NCBI GenBank assembly: GCA_009778355.1
Contig: WRJY01000327.1
Span: 1-19,554 of the forward strand
Origin: Desulfovibrionaceae bacterium
GTDB taxonomy: Bacteria > Pseudomonadota > Gammaproteobacteria > Burkholderiales > Burkholderiaceae_C
Reading direction: 5' to 3'
DNA: 19,554 nucleotides
A model generated the notes under the pieces. That model did no database searches, had not been told where the DNA came from, and was given only the letters and a program-made list of their open reading frames with translations. This document shows positions 1 through 7,437 of this stretch, piece by piece. The first letter of the stretch is position 1, and each line of letters opens with the position of its first letter. The position numbers and the translations under genes were made by a program.

Positions 1-1
1 C

Positions 2-52
2 ATCCTCGCCAAGGTCATGCGGGCCAAGACCGCTCAGGCTGCAAATGCTTGA
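2..52 (+). CDS. 3' end of an unidentified gene (5' partial)
   Basis: An open frame enters from the left edge and ends at TGA 50-52, giving the tail ILAKVMRAKTAQAANA. Third codon positions are mostly G or C, as in the rest of the chromosome. It stops 34 bases before the distal guaA-like repeat. It could therefore be the chromosomal gene that originally lay downstream of guaA, or the end of a gene in a second island inserted in tandem. Sixteen residues are too few to name a family, and the coding call itself is tentative. Confidence 0.35.
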   Translation: MLAKVMRAKTAQAANA

Positions 53-86
53 TAAGTACACAACAGAGTGGCGCACTACACTAGTG

Positions 87-105
87 TCACTCCCACTCAA
101 TGGTC
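87..105 (-). repeat. Distal island attachment-site repeat (guaA 3' end copy)
   Basis: This 19-bp sequence differs from the true guaA end only at position 99 (A here, G at 5637). On the minus strand that is ATT against ATC, both isoleucine. The reading TIEWE-stop is kept, preceded here by SPL rather than the PPA of GuaA. Both copies lie in the same orientation, as expected of attL and attR left by site-specific integration. Confidence 0.85.
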
Positions 106-145
106 AACGGGGACTGAAAGTCTTTATCCACGCGGGTTTCCAGAG

Positions 146-181
146 GGTAGCGCTACCGTCGAACCGCCAACGATACCGACA
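146..181. repeat. Arm-type-like repeats at the distal island end
   Basis: A perfect 12-bp palindrome GGTAGCGCTACC (146-157) runs into TACCGTC (154-160), and ATACCGACA follows at 173-181. The same two words occur in the same order and strand near the integrase remnant (5489-5495 and 5501-5509). Matching short repeats inside both ends of an integrated element are what integrase arm-binding sites look like. That role is an inference. Confidence 0.4.
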
Positions 182-228
182 GGCCCAGCCAAACGCCATC
201 AAAAGCGCACTGAGAGATTGCGGGCACC

Positions 229-600
229 TCAACGATGATTGTGCCCGATCGTCTTCAGCGCCGCCATCGCCGTTGTGCCAGTGATGCGCCCTCGCTTTAC
301 ACCATCGTCCAGCGCTGCCGCAACATCCCCAGAACTCCATCCCCGCAGCCCAACCTTGGGCTGTGGCCGGGCCTTGGGTGCCGCAGCCGGGCGCAGCAGA
401 GAGGGCACGAGCGTCGTTTTCCGACGGCCCTGCACCGCTGCCTTGGCGATCACCAGCCGTGTCGGCTTCGCTGGCTTCTGGCCGTGGGCAATATGGTCAA
501 GCATCCTGCACAAAACGCCATCGGTTCGGTGCTGCGTACCCCATTCCTTGTCGAGCCGCACGGCCTCATCGAAGGCTTGCCCAAATGTTCGGCGTGTCAT
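229..600 (-). CDS. Hypothetical island protein with C-terminal G-R-[LI]-[ST]-G-T module
   Basis: This 123-residue basic protein has no recognised family. It is the last gene of the leftward operon. An ATG at 600 is preferred because GGAG (complement of 609-612) sits 8 bases upstream. A GTG at 606 would overlap the TGA of the upstream gene but has no usable ribosome site. The middle is rich in Lys, Arg, Pro and Ala and probably disordered. The C-terminal 22 residues (DDGVKRGRITGT...) match the tail of the next protein upstream at 10 of 22 positions, so the two share a small domain, perhaps one that binds a common partner. Function is unknown. Confidence 0.65.
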   Translation of the reverse strand: MTRRTFGQAFDEAVRLDKEWGTQHRTDGVLCRMLDHIAHGQKPAKPTRLVIAKAAVQGRRKTTLVPSLLRPAAAPKARPQPKVGLRGWSSGDVAAALDDGVKRGRITGTTAMAALKTIGHNHR

Positions 601-602
601 GG

Positions 603-824
603 TCACGGCTCCAAGCCAAGCGCTCGCAAGCCAGCCAGGGCACTGGTGCCAGACAAGCGACCAGACGCAACGGCGTCGTTGACGGCAGCTTTTAGCAGCA
701 GGCCCAGCGCCTGCTTTGGCACGGCCGGCTTCTGTGTGACGTCCGCCTTCACCAGCAGCCGCTGGCGTGGTGCCGCATCTTCGTTCAACGCCTTCAACAG
801 ATCATCAAAAGTCTTGGTTGCCAT
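603..824 (-). CDS. Small hypothetical island protein sharing its tail with its neighbour
   Basis: This 73-residue protein begins MATKTFDDLLKAL. Two adjacent ATGs (827 and 824) follow a strong GGAGG (complement of 831-835). The second is chosen because its 6-base spacing is better. The frame stays open to 902, but the ribosome site argues against that longer start. The C-terminal half contains NDAVASGRLSGTSALAGLRALG, homologous to the end of the protein at 229-600. Its stop lies 2 bases before the next gene's ATG, so the two are probably translated together. No known family was recognised. Confidence 0.65.
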   Translation of the reverse strand: MATKTFDDLLKALNEDAAPRQRLLVKADVTQKPAVPKQALGLLLKAAVNDAVASGRLSGTSALAGLRALGLEP

Positions 825-902
825 CATGGTCCTCCAAAGAAAAGGCCAGCGCCTTGCAGCGCTGGCAAAGCCACCTGGGTCATGGGTGGCAGGTCTATCC
901 AT

Positions 903-1154
903 TCAAGCCGCCGCATCGCCGTCCTCACGGCGCAACGTCACAGCAGCCACCATCACGGCCAGCGCCGCAGCAGCCGTCAGCTTATTGCTGGCGGCCCGTT
1001 TGACCATTTCAATTTCATCCGCCGTAGCGCCCAAGTTCATCAGCGTCTGCTCAACGGTCAGGCGCGCACGCTGGTCATCAGTTGGGCGGCCCTTCGGGTT
1101 GCCACTGGTGCCAGGTGCAAAGCGGCCTCTTGGGGTGCGGTTGGCGGTGTTCAT
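903..1154 (-). CDS. DUF5681-like small protein
   Basis: This 83-residue protein carries the motif RGRFAPGTSGNPKGRP at residues 9-24. That G-x-F-x-P-G-x-S-G-N-P-x-G-R-P signature defines the DUF5681 proteins, which are common on phages and mobile elements and have no settled function. The ATG at 1154 overlaps the TGA of the upstream coiled-coil gene as ATGA, indicating translational coupling. A TTG two codons earlier (1160) is an unlikely start. The rest is alpha-helical with an Ala-rich stretch near residues 60-72 (LTAAAALAVMVAAV). That stretch may be a short hydrophobic helix rather than a true membrane span. Confidence 0.7.
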   Translation of the reverse strand: MNTANRTPRGRFAPGTSGNPKGRPTDDQRARLTVEQTLMNLGATADEIEMVKRAASNKLTAAAALAVMVAAVTLRREDGDAAA

Positions 1155-1975
1155 ACCCAAATCCCGTTCGCCACATCGCGCAGCTTCTGCGACGGGGTGA
1201 AGAAGCTCGCCAAGCCCATGAAACCAGCCCGACGCACGCTGCTACCAAGTTCGTGCATACCGGCGACCAGCGCGGCTTCAATCGCACGCACACGGTCAGC
1301 TTGGCTATGCAGCGCGCCCTCTACCTGCGCGACCCTTAGCTTTTGTTCAGCAGCGTCCAGCCGTTGCCGCAAGGCAGTCATGGGCTGTACCAGGGCTTGC
1401 AGGCGTTGCTCCGCATCCTTCACCATGCCTTCAATATCGGTAGCGTCTGACTCAAATAGGTGCAACGCGGCAGCATCACCGGCATCCTCATGCCCTGCCC
1501 GTCGGCGCGAGCGGATCGCGTCGGCTGCATCCCGCTTCACATTGGCGCGGGCGGTGAGCGCGGCAATCTCGTCCCGGAGTTGCTGGCGTTCCGGCTCACC
1601 GCGCTCAACTTTCAACTTGATGCGTGCGACTTCAGCCGCAGCTTCGACCACGACGCGATGTTCTCGTGGAGCAGGCGGAGCAACATCATCGAGAAGCTGT
1701 ACGCGCTCCACCGTATTGGCGACCGCCTTCTGAGCCTGATCCACCGCGTTGGCTTCGACCTTGGCAGTCTCGGCGGCTTCACGTTCATCGGCGGCAGCAA
1801 GGCGTTCACGCTCGGCAGCTTCGTGGGCTTCCTTGTACCTTTCAAGCGCTGCACGCGCTTGATTCAGCGCATCGCGCGCTTCGGTCGTGTCCGTGCCTTC
1901 GGTTAGCGCATCGACGAGGCGATCGCTGGCGGCCTGCACGGCAGATTGAAGGTCAGTGAATGTTGCGGTTTCCAT
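1151..1975 (-). CDS. Coiled-coil island protein
   Basis: This 274-residue protein is the first gene of the leftward operon. Residues 1-230 are almost continuous amphipathic helix, dense in Ala, Glu, Arg and Gln with heptad spacing, predicting long coiled coils with a hinge near residues 95-105 (APPAPRE). The last 40 residues change to a Gly/Phe-containing tail (GFMGLASFFTPSQKLRD) that may be a distinct docking segment. There is no signal peptide, so it is probably cytoplasmic. It overlaps the next gene by ATGA. No strong ribosome site precedes the ATG at 1975. Coiled-coil proteins of this sort occur on plasmids and integrative elements, but I cannot assign a specific role. Confidence 0.7.
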   Translation of the reverse strand: METATFTDLQSAVQAASDRLVDALTEGTDTTEARDALNQARAALERYKEAHEAAERERLAAADEREAAETAKVEANAVDQAQKAVANTVERVQLLDDVAPPAPREHRVVVEAAAEVARIKLKVERGEPERQQLRDEIAALTARANVKRDAADAIRSRRRAGHEDAGDAAALHLFESDATDIEGMVKDAEQRLQALVQPMTALRQRLDAAEQKLRVAQVEGALHSQADRVRAIEAALVAGMHELGSSVRRAGFMGLASFFTPSQKLRDVANGIWV

Positions 1976-2217
1976 GCCCGCATGATCGCGTCACGACCCC
2001 TGTTCTGCACCAAGAAGCAGGATGAAGGGCGATGAGCCGTTCTTGCCCGTGCGTCTATAGCCGCGCACATCCCAGCAGTTCAGGATGCTGGCATCTCCAA
2101 CGCTTCAGCAATCCGCAGCGCGGCAGCAATGGGCGCTATGCGGGATGCTCACACGTTGGGAGGCAGCGGCACTGTAGTGATTGCGTTCCATGCCGTCTTG
2201 GAGCGCCACCCAATGCG
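1976..2217. other. Intergenic gap in the island
   Basis: These 242 bases lie between the XRE gene's stop and the coiled-coil gene's start, and should hold the leftward operon's promoter. No clear -35/-10 pair stands out. On the minus strand a 37-codon open stretch (stop at 1991-1993, open to 2105) includes the protein-like string NCWDVRGYRRTGKNGSSPF but has no ATG. It could be the remnant of a lost gene. I see no RNA gene or strong hairpin. Confidence 0.4.
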
Positions 2218-2472
2218 CTACTTCCTTCGCCGTAGGTACTCTTTCTCCGTCTCCCGCACCAAGTCCGCAGCGGAGACACCCAGCGCCTGACCGATGCCTA
2301 TCAACGTGGTGATGGTCGGCTGCCTGATGCCGCGTTCAAGACGTGAGATGAACGTTCGGTCAACGTCTGCTTGGAAGGCGAGTTCCTCTTGGGAGATGCT
2401 TCGAGCCGACCTATGCCGTTGTAAAACGGCCCCAAAGACTTGTCCGATGTTCGGAATTTCTGCTCCAGCCAT
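2218..2472 (-). CDS. XRE-family regulator (controller-protein-like)
   Basis: This 84-residue protein is essentially a lambda-repressor-type helix-turn-helix domain. It shows SQEELAFQADVDRTFISRLERG at about residues 27-48, then a QPTITTLIGIGQALGV helix pair and a basic tail (EKEYLRRRK). Size and motif fit the small dimeric XRE proteins that include restriction-modification controller (C) proteins and phage-type repressors. It is transcribed away from the HNH gene across a 69-base gap filled with four related 10-bp sites, one of which covers its own start codon. That arrangement predicts autoregulation plus control of the rightward genes. No good ribosome site precedes the ATG, so translation may start from a leaderless or very short message. 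Confidence 0.9.
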   Translation of the reverse strand: MAGAEIPNIGQVFGAVLQRHRSARSISQEELAFQADVDRTFISRLERGIRQPTITTLIGIGQALGVSAADLVRETEKEYLRRRK

Positions 2473-2536
2473 AGGCCGTGAGCATGTTTTTGATGTAGCC
2501 TATAGTCCACGGCCTATGGGCACGGTGCCTATAGGC
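2467..2536. promoter_or_regulatory. Array of four GCCTATRGNC operator-like sites between divergent genes
   Basis: Four related 10-mers lie here: 2467-2476 (GCCTATGGCT on the minus strand), 2498-2507 (GCCTATAGTC), 2512-2521 (GCCTATGGGC) and 2527-2536 (GCCTATAGGC, a perfect palindrome). Starts are spaced 31, 14 and 15 bases. A second dyad, ATAGGCCGTG at 2471-2480 against CACGGCCTAT at 2508-2517, spans the gap. A possible rightward promoter is TTGATG (2490-2495) with CTATGG (2514-2519), which the sites overlap. They most likely bind the XRE protein. The layout resembles controller-protein operators, whose half-sites flank a TATA-like centre. Confidence 0.7.
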
Positions 2537-2541
2537 GTCAT

Positions 2542-2874
2542 ATGAAGTTCCGTGTGTTGCTGTTGGTGTTGTTAGCGCTGTTCGCAGCCGTCGCTGAGAC
2601 TCGTCTTCCGAGGAGCCTCAGCGAAGTGCGCGCGTTCCGCCGTGGACACCGTTGCCCCTCAACTGGCAAGCGTTCCGGCGCTTGTCCCGGGTATCAGGTC
2701 GATCACGTCGTGCCGCTGTGCGCTGGCGGCGCTGACCATCCTGGCGACATGCAATGGCCTTCTGTGGACGCGCACCACGCCAAGACTCGCGTGGACGTCT
2801 GTGCGTGCCGGTATGAAAGCCACTCCACCGTACTTTGGTTTTTGCAGCCGCCATTAAACGCTGCGCATCTTTGA
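2542..2874 (+). CDS. Exported HNH endonuclease
   Basis: This 110-residue protein starts with a signal peptide: MKFR, then a Leu/Val/Ala core to about residue 18 and A-x-A before ET. The mature part has RCPSTGKRSGACPGYQVDHVVPLCAGG (about 37-63), then DMQW (69-72) and DAHHAKTRVD (76-85). This is the pattern of small secreted or periplasmic HNH nucleases common on mobile elements and phages. The metal-site DH is at 54-55. The usual central Asn (NMQW) is Asp69 here. Cysteines at 38, 48, 60, 87 and 89 could form disulfides or a zinc site. The start lies 5 bases after the last operator site, so the XRE protein should control it directly. Confidence 0.85.
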   Translation: MKFRVLLLVLLALFAAVAETRLPRSLSEVRAFRRGHRCPSTGKRSGACPGYQVDHVVPLCAGGADHPGDMQWPSVDAHHAKTRVDVCACRYESHSTVLWFLQPPLNAAHL

Positions 2875-2886
2875 CCTACCACCGTC

Positions 2887-3540
2887 ATGGCGAAATCGTT
2901 CTTCAAATCAGAGTTTTTCATATCGACAGCCGTTGCCCTTGCCATCGCGGGCGGCGGTGCTGCGGTGGTTGTTGTTCCGATGCTGATGGCACCATCGCGC
3001 GTTGCGACCATTGCGCCAGCACAGCAACAAGCTGCGGCGTCTGCGCAGCAAGAAATGAGAGAAGCAACACCAAGCGAGATCGAAAGTACCCGCAAGATAT
3101 GCCAAAGCATACAGTTGGAAAATTGCGAAGCAACCCTGTTTTTCGTTGGCGGCAACAAGGCAGCCGGTTACGAACTAACAGATGAACAGATTCATGCCCT
3201 CTGTTATAAAATGCGGGGCGAGTTCAAGAAGGATGATTTTGGCGCTAGGCTTGGTGCTCGCTGCGCGTCGTACTTAGTTGGGGTGCCTCCCAAAGGCCGA
3301 TGGTTCGCGCACGACCTCAATCATTCTGTGTGCATTGAATCGGAGTCGCCAGCAGATCGCATCCGGGAAATACAAAGCTACGGCGTAATAGCGAAGTCTC
3401 GTGACTTGCCGGGAGGGGCCGTTGAAGTGTCGGAGCCTATCAACAGCCGCCAAGAAAGGGTGCGCACCTACTATCCATCCATGAGTACGTGCGAGGCTTC
3501 ATTACCACAGTCACAGGCTGTACCAAGCCGTTACGAATAA
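2887..3540 (+). CDS. Single-pass membrane or periplasmic hypothetical protein
   Basis: This 217-residue protein has a short Lys-containing N-terminus, one hydrophobic segment at about residues 11-33 and an Ala/Gln-rich linker. A roughly 150-residue domain with several cysteines follows (RKICQSIQLENC, LCYKMRG, ARCASYL, SVCIESE, STCEASL). Topology suggests an N-terminal anchor with the Cys-rich domain in the periplasm, where pairs could be disulfide-bonded. It starts 12 bases after the HNH gene ends, so the two are probably co-transcribed and may act in the same compartment. No known family was recognised. Base composition is more A/T-rich than the chromosome. Confidence 0.75.
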   Translation: MAKSFFKSEFFISTAVALAIAGGGAAVVVVPMLMAPSRVATIAPAQQQAAASAQQEMREATPSEIESTRKICQSIQLENCEATLFFVGGNKAAGYELTDEQIHALCYKMRGEFKKDDFGARLGARCASYLVGVPPKGRWFAHDLNHSVCIESESPADRIREIQSYGVIAKSRDLPGGAVEVSEPINSRQERVRTYYPSMSTCEASLPQSQAVPSRYE

Positions 3541-3637
3541 CACTCTAAGGATGGCGTTTAAAACCCTTGTCTGCACACAGCCACAGCATGAAAATCAACA
3601 AGTTGCGAATACTTTTGTCACTCTGAGGAACCATCAA

Positions 3638-3865
3638 ATGAATTTTCCAAGAATTTTTGCCATTGCCATTTACCTGGTTGGCCTCATATTGCTTGTAATC
3701 AATATTATCAGTAGCCTTATGTTTTTCCTTGGTCTAGGCGTCATTAACGAGCACGACATCACCGTTCAGCTTCTCTTAGCCGCCGGCGTCACTCATCTTC
3801 TATTTGCGCGTTCTGCTAAACCACCTGCTGACGCGGATAGCACGCCACCTGCCAAGGCTGTGTAG
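3638..3865 (+). CDS. Small two-helix membrane protein
   Basis: This 75-residue protein has two hydrophobic segments (about residues 5-32 and 43-55) and a Pro/Ala-rich tail, so it should sit in the inner membrane. The ATG at 3638 is preferred because GAGGA (3625-3629) lies 8 bases upstream. The frame is open back to 3551, but that extension lacks a ribosome site and looks non-coding. It follows the Cys-rich membrane protein after 97 bases. Small membrane proteins beside an exported nuclease may be partners or immunity-like factors. That is speculation; no family was recognised. Confidence 0.6.
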   Translation: MNFPRIFAIAIYLVGLILLVINIISSLMFFLGLGVINEHDITVQLLLAAGVTHLLFARSAKPPADADSTPPAKAV

Positions 3866-4020
3866 TGCCCGAGGTTGTGAGAGGGCACATTGTCCTCACT
3901 GGCTTTCGAGCATCGTTTTTTTGGCCTGAGCGCTTGGGTGCAGATCGGGTGCAGCAAGCGGTCGACTTCCGCGCCGCATCGAGGCACACTGGCGTCCGCA
4001 TCACAAAGACAAGCAGGGCA

Positions 4021-5052
4021 ATGGACTGGTTTGAACGCATCACAGGCTTTACCGAAAGCACCTACGCAGCCACCCGCGCACAGTTGGAGGTGGACGGCAA
4101 CGCTCTGCGCTCCAAGGTGAACGGGCGCAGCTATGGCGTCGGTACGTTCGAGATGGCCTCACTGGCTGACTTGCGCGCACGGGTAGCGGACGGCACTGGT
4201 GCCGAGGGCAAGACCCGCATCAGCATCGTGCAGGGCGACGTGCGCAAGATGCACCAAGCGCCGGAATATGCGGGCGCGCTGTTCCAGGTTGCCAGTCAGT
4301 TCAACGCGCTTGAAATGGTCGGCCCCAGCGTGACGCCCGAAAACGGCGTAACCCGCTACGAACACGATCACACCCAAGGCCCGGCGTGTGCGGTGGCAGC
4401 GGGGGCGGCGACGATCTACCGCAATTATTTTGTGCCCGTGGGCGACCAGATCGGCCAGACGGCGGCCCGCCAACTGGATGGCCTGGCCGACCTTGGCGCG
4501 GAGTTGAGCGCCCGGCTCAATTGCGCCGTGGCCGACCTTTGGGACTGGCGCAACGGCTATGCACTCTGCACGCGCCAGGGGCTGGACTTGATCGCGGATC
4601 ACCTACGCGCCATCGGCCCCGATCAGGCCGACGTGCTGGCCGGAAAACTGCGGATCGGTATTCACCGTGACGTTGAGGTAACGGACGCACCCAGCGAACC
4701 AGGGCCGATCGTGAGCCAGGCTTTCTGCTCGGCGTTGCCAGTAGCCTATGGGAGCGTGCCGCCGAAGTATTGGGCAGCCTTCGCACAACTGGTGTTGGAT
4801 GGTGCCTATGAGGCCACGATGTTGGAAGCTGTGCTCAATGCCCGGCGCGGCGCGTCGAACACCGTGCTCCTGACCATGTTGGGCGGCGGCGCATTCGGCA
4901 ATGCCTCAGAGTGGATTTACGCGGCCATCAGGCGGGCGATGATGAAGGTGCAGGGCTTTGATCTGGACGTGCGGCTGGTGAGCTATGGGCAGCCGTCGGC
5001 GGAGATGCGGGAATTGGTTCGGAAACTATCGGAGCAACTTGCTGTGGCATAG
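4021..5052 (+). CDS. Conserved protein with macrodomain/PARG-like motifs
   Basis: This 343-residue protein starts at ATG 4021 (MDWFERITGF) with GCAGGG just upstream. The frame is open from 3865, but that part is low-complexity and unlikely to be translated. Residues 86-137 contain FQVASQFNALEMVG, GVTRYE and TQGPACAVAAGAATIYRNYF. Residues 280-323 read NTVLLTMLGGGAFGN, then WIYAAIRRAM and DVRLVSYG. A Gly-rich loop after a hydrophobic strand, then a helix and a final V-x-x-V-SYG strand, is how macrodomains and poly(ADP-ribose) glycohydrolases end. The QFN / Gly-Pro-rich segment could be the other side of an ADP-ribose pocket. I recall this as a widespread conserved hypothetical family. The ADP-ribose link is inferred from motif shape, not proven. 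There is no signal peptide. Confidence 0.8.
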   Translation: MDWFERITGFTESTYAATRAQLEVDGNALRSKVNGRSYGVGTFEMASLADLRARVADGTGAEGKTRISIVQGDVRKMHQAPEYAGALFQVASQFNALEMVGPSVTPENGVTRYEHDHTQGPACAVAAGAATIYRNYFVPVGDQIGQTAARQLDGLADLGAELSARLNCAVADLWDWRNGYALCTRQGLDLIADHLRAIGPDQADVLAGKLRIGIHRDVEVTDAPSEPGPIVSQAFCSALPVAYGSVPPKYWAAFAQLVLDGAYEATMLEAVLNARRGASNTVLLTMLGGGAFGNASEWIYAAIRRAMMKVQGFDLDVRLVSYGQPSAEMRELVRKLSEQLAVA

Positions 5053-5189
5053 GAGTCGGTGCGGTCTTGTCCGGCGCTTCGACTTCCTGGAATCCCCGGC
5101 TCAAAAGTGCGGGCCGCAGTTGTTGCAGCGCATTGTGGGGGACGCCAAGCCAAAACAGATTCCGTGCGCGCGTGACGGCCACATACCCG
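5050..5189 (-). pseudogene. C-terminal remnant of a UvrD/RecD-like helicase
   Basis: On the minus strand the frame reads GYVAVTRARNLFWLGVPHN, then ALQQLRPALLSRGF. V-A-V-T-R-A-R followed by a hydrophobic strand is the last conserved motif (motif VI, UvrD_C_2) of superfamily 1 helicases. Everything upstream, including the Walker A motif, is missing. The frame stays open to 4928, antisense to the end of the macrodomain-like gene, with Pro/Ala-rich sequence that may not be original. It is joined in a different frame to the integrase remnant, so a deletion probably removed most of both genes. Confidence 0.7.
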
Positions 5190-5405
5190 CATCCCGAATT
5201 CAAGCGCTTCGGGATCACGGGTGGCCTTGATCGACGGATCGTAGCGCCCGATCACCATCGTCTCGCGGCGGCCATTGATCCGGTAGTCGAACCGGAACGC
5301 CTTGGTTCCGGTCGGCAAGACCGCGACGTACAGGCCATCGTGGTCAACAACCTTGAACAGCTTCTCTCTTGGCGACAGCGCGCCCACCTCTTTATCAGTC
5401 AACAA
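5190..5405 (-). pseudogene. N-terminal remnant of a P4-type tyrosine integrase
   Basis: The first 72 codons (MLTDKEVGALSPREKLFKVV, DGLYVAVLPTG, FRFDYRINGRRETMVIGRYDPS, DPEALEFGM) match the DUF4102 arm-binding domain that starts P4-like integrases. The core-binding domain and the catalytic R...H-x-x-R...Y region are absent. After residue 72 the frame runs into helicase DNA in the wrong frame and stops at 4983, so a 140-residue chimera could in principle be made but would not recombine. It starts 220 bases beyond the guaA stop in the same orientation, the standard layout for guaA-targeting islands. Confidence 0.85.
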
Positions 5406-5624
5406 CTTAGCCTCACTTTGAGTTGCCGCCTGATACCGTCAGAACCATCTGACGGTACGGAAGCGGCGTTTTCAACCGCTTCAAAGTGTACCGTCACGCC
5501 ATACCGACAAAGGCGCGCGCTTCGGTGAAGTAGTCTGAAGTAGCCTGAAACACCTAACTGCGCGTCCCGTATAAGATTTTTGTGATTTTTGATGCCGTTT
5601 GAAGCAGCGTGAGACTAGTCTAAT
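5406..5624. promoter_or_regulatory. Integrase promoter region with arm-type-like repeats
   Basis: This 219-base gap between the integrase remnant and guaA is full of short repeats. TACCGTCAGA (5435-5444) and TCTGACGGTA (5449-5458) form a perfect 10-bp inverted repeat with a 4-base loop. TACCGTCA recurs at 5489-5496 and ATACCGACA lies at 5501-5509. AAGCGG (5461-5466) pairs with CCGCTT (5476-5481). TGAAGTAGYC is tandemly repeated at 5526-5545, with TGAAGCAG at 5600-5607. These are plausible integrase arm sites or operators for int. No terminator for guaA stands out. Confidence 0.5.
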
Positions 5625-7241
<1,617 letters not shown>

Positions 7242-7437
7242 GGAGGTCGAGCGGGCGGCAGCGAACGAGTGCTGGCAAGCCCGCTATTTTGGCCGATGCG
7301 GCCAGGCGCGATGTTCGGTTCCCAGCGTCAATCGCCAAGTGGGGGAAAGCTGCTCTTGGCGTACCAGCCCGGGCGTCTTGCTGCGCAGCACACCGTGCTG
7401 GCTCCGTCTGCGCACGAAACACAGGCGGCAACCGGCT
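7242..7437. other. guaA-uvrD intergenic region
   Basis: These 196 bases presumably hold the guaA promoter and the uvrD 3' end. A small stem, GGCC-GATGC-GGCC (about 7293-7305), is present but has no T-run. No ORF here is convincing and no promoter is certain. Confidence 0.4.

Noticed and set aside
45..1200. Plus-strand frames antisense to the leftward island operon (for example 235-1200)
   Set aside because: The minus-strand genes have overlaps, ribosome sites and a known motif; the plus frames have none.
2218..2874. A complete restriction-modification system around the controller-like protein
   Set aside because: No methyltransferase motifs are present in any frame nearby, and the HNH protein has a signal peptide, so it is unlikely to be a cytoplasmic restriction enzyme.
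3865..4020. N-terminal extension of the macrodomain-like protein from a GTG at 3865
   Set aside because: It overlaps the previous stop, lacks a ribosome site and is not protein-like. MDWFERITGF at 4021 looks like a natural start.
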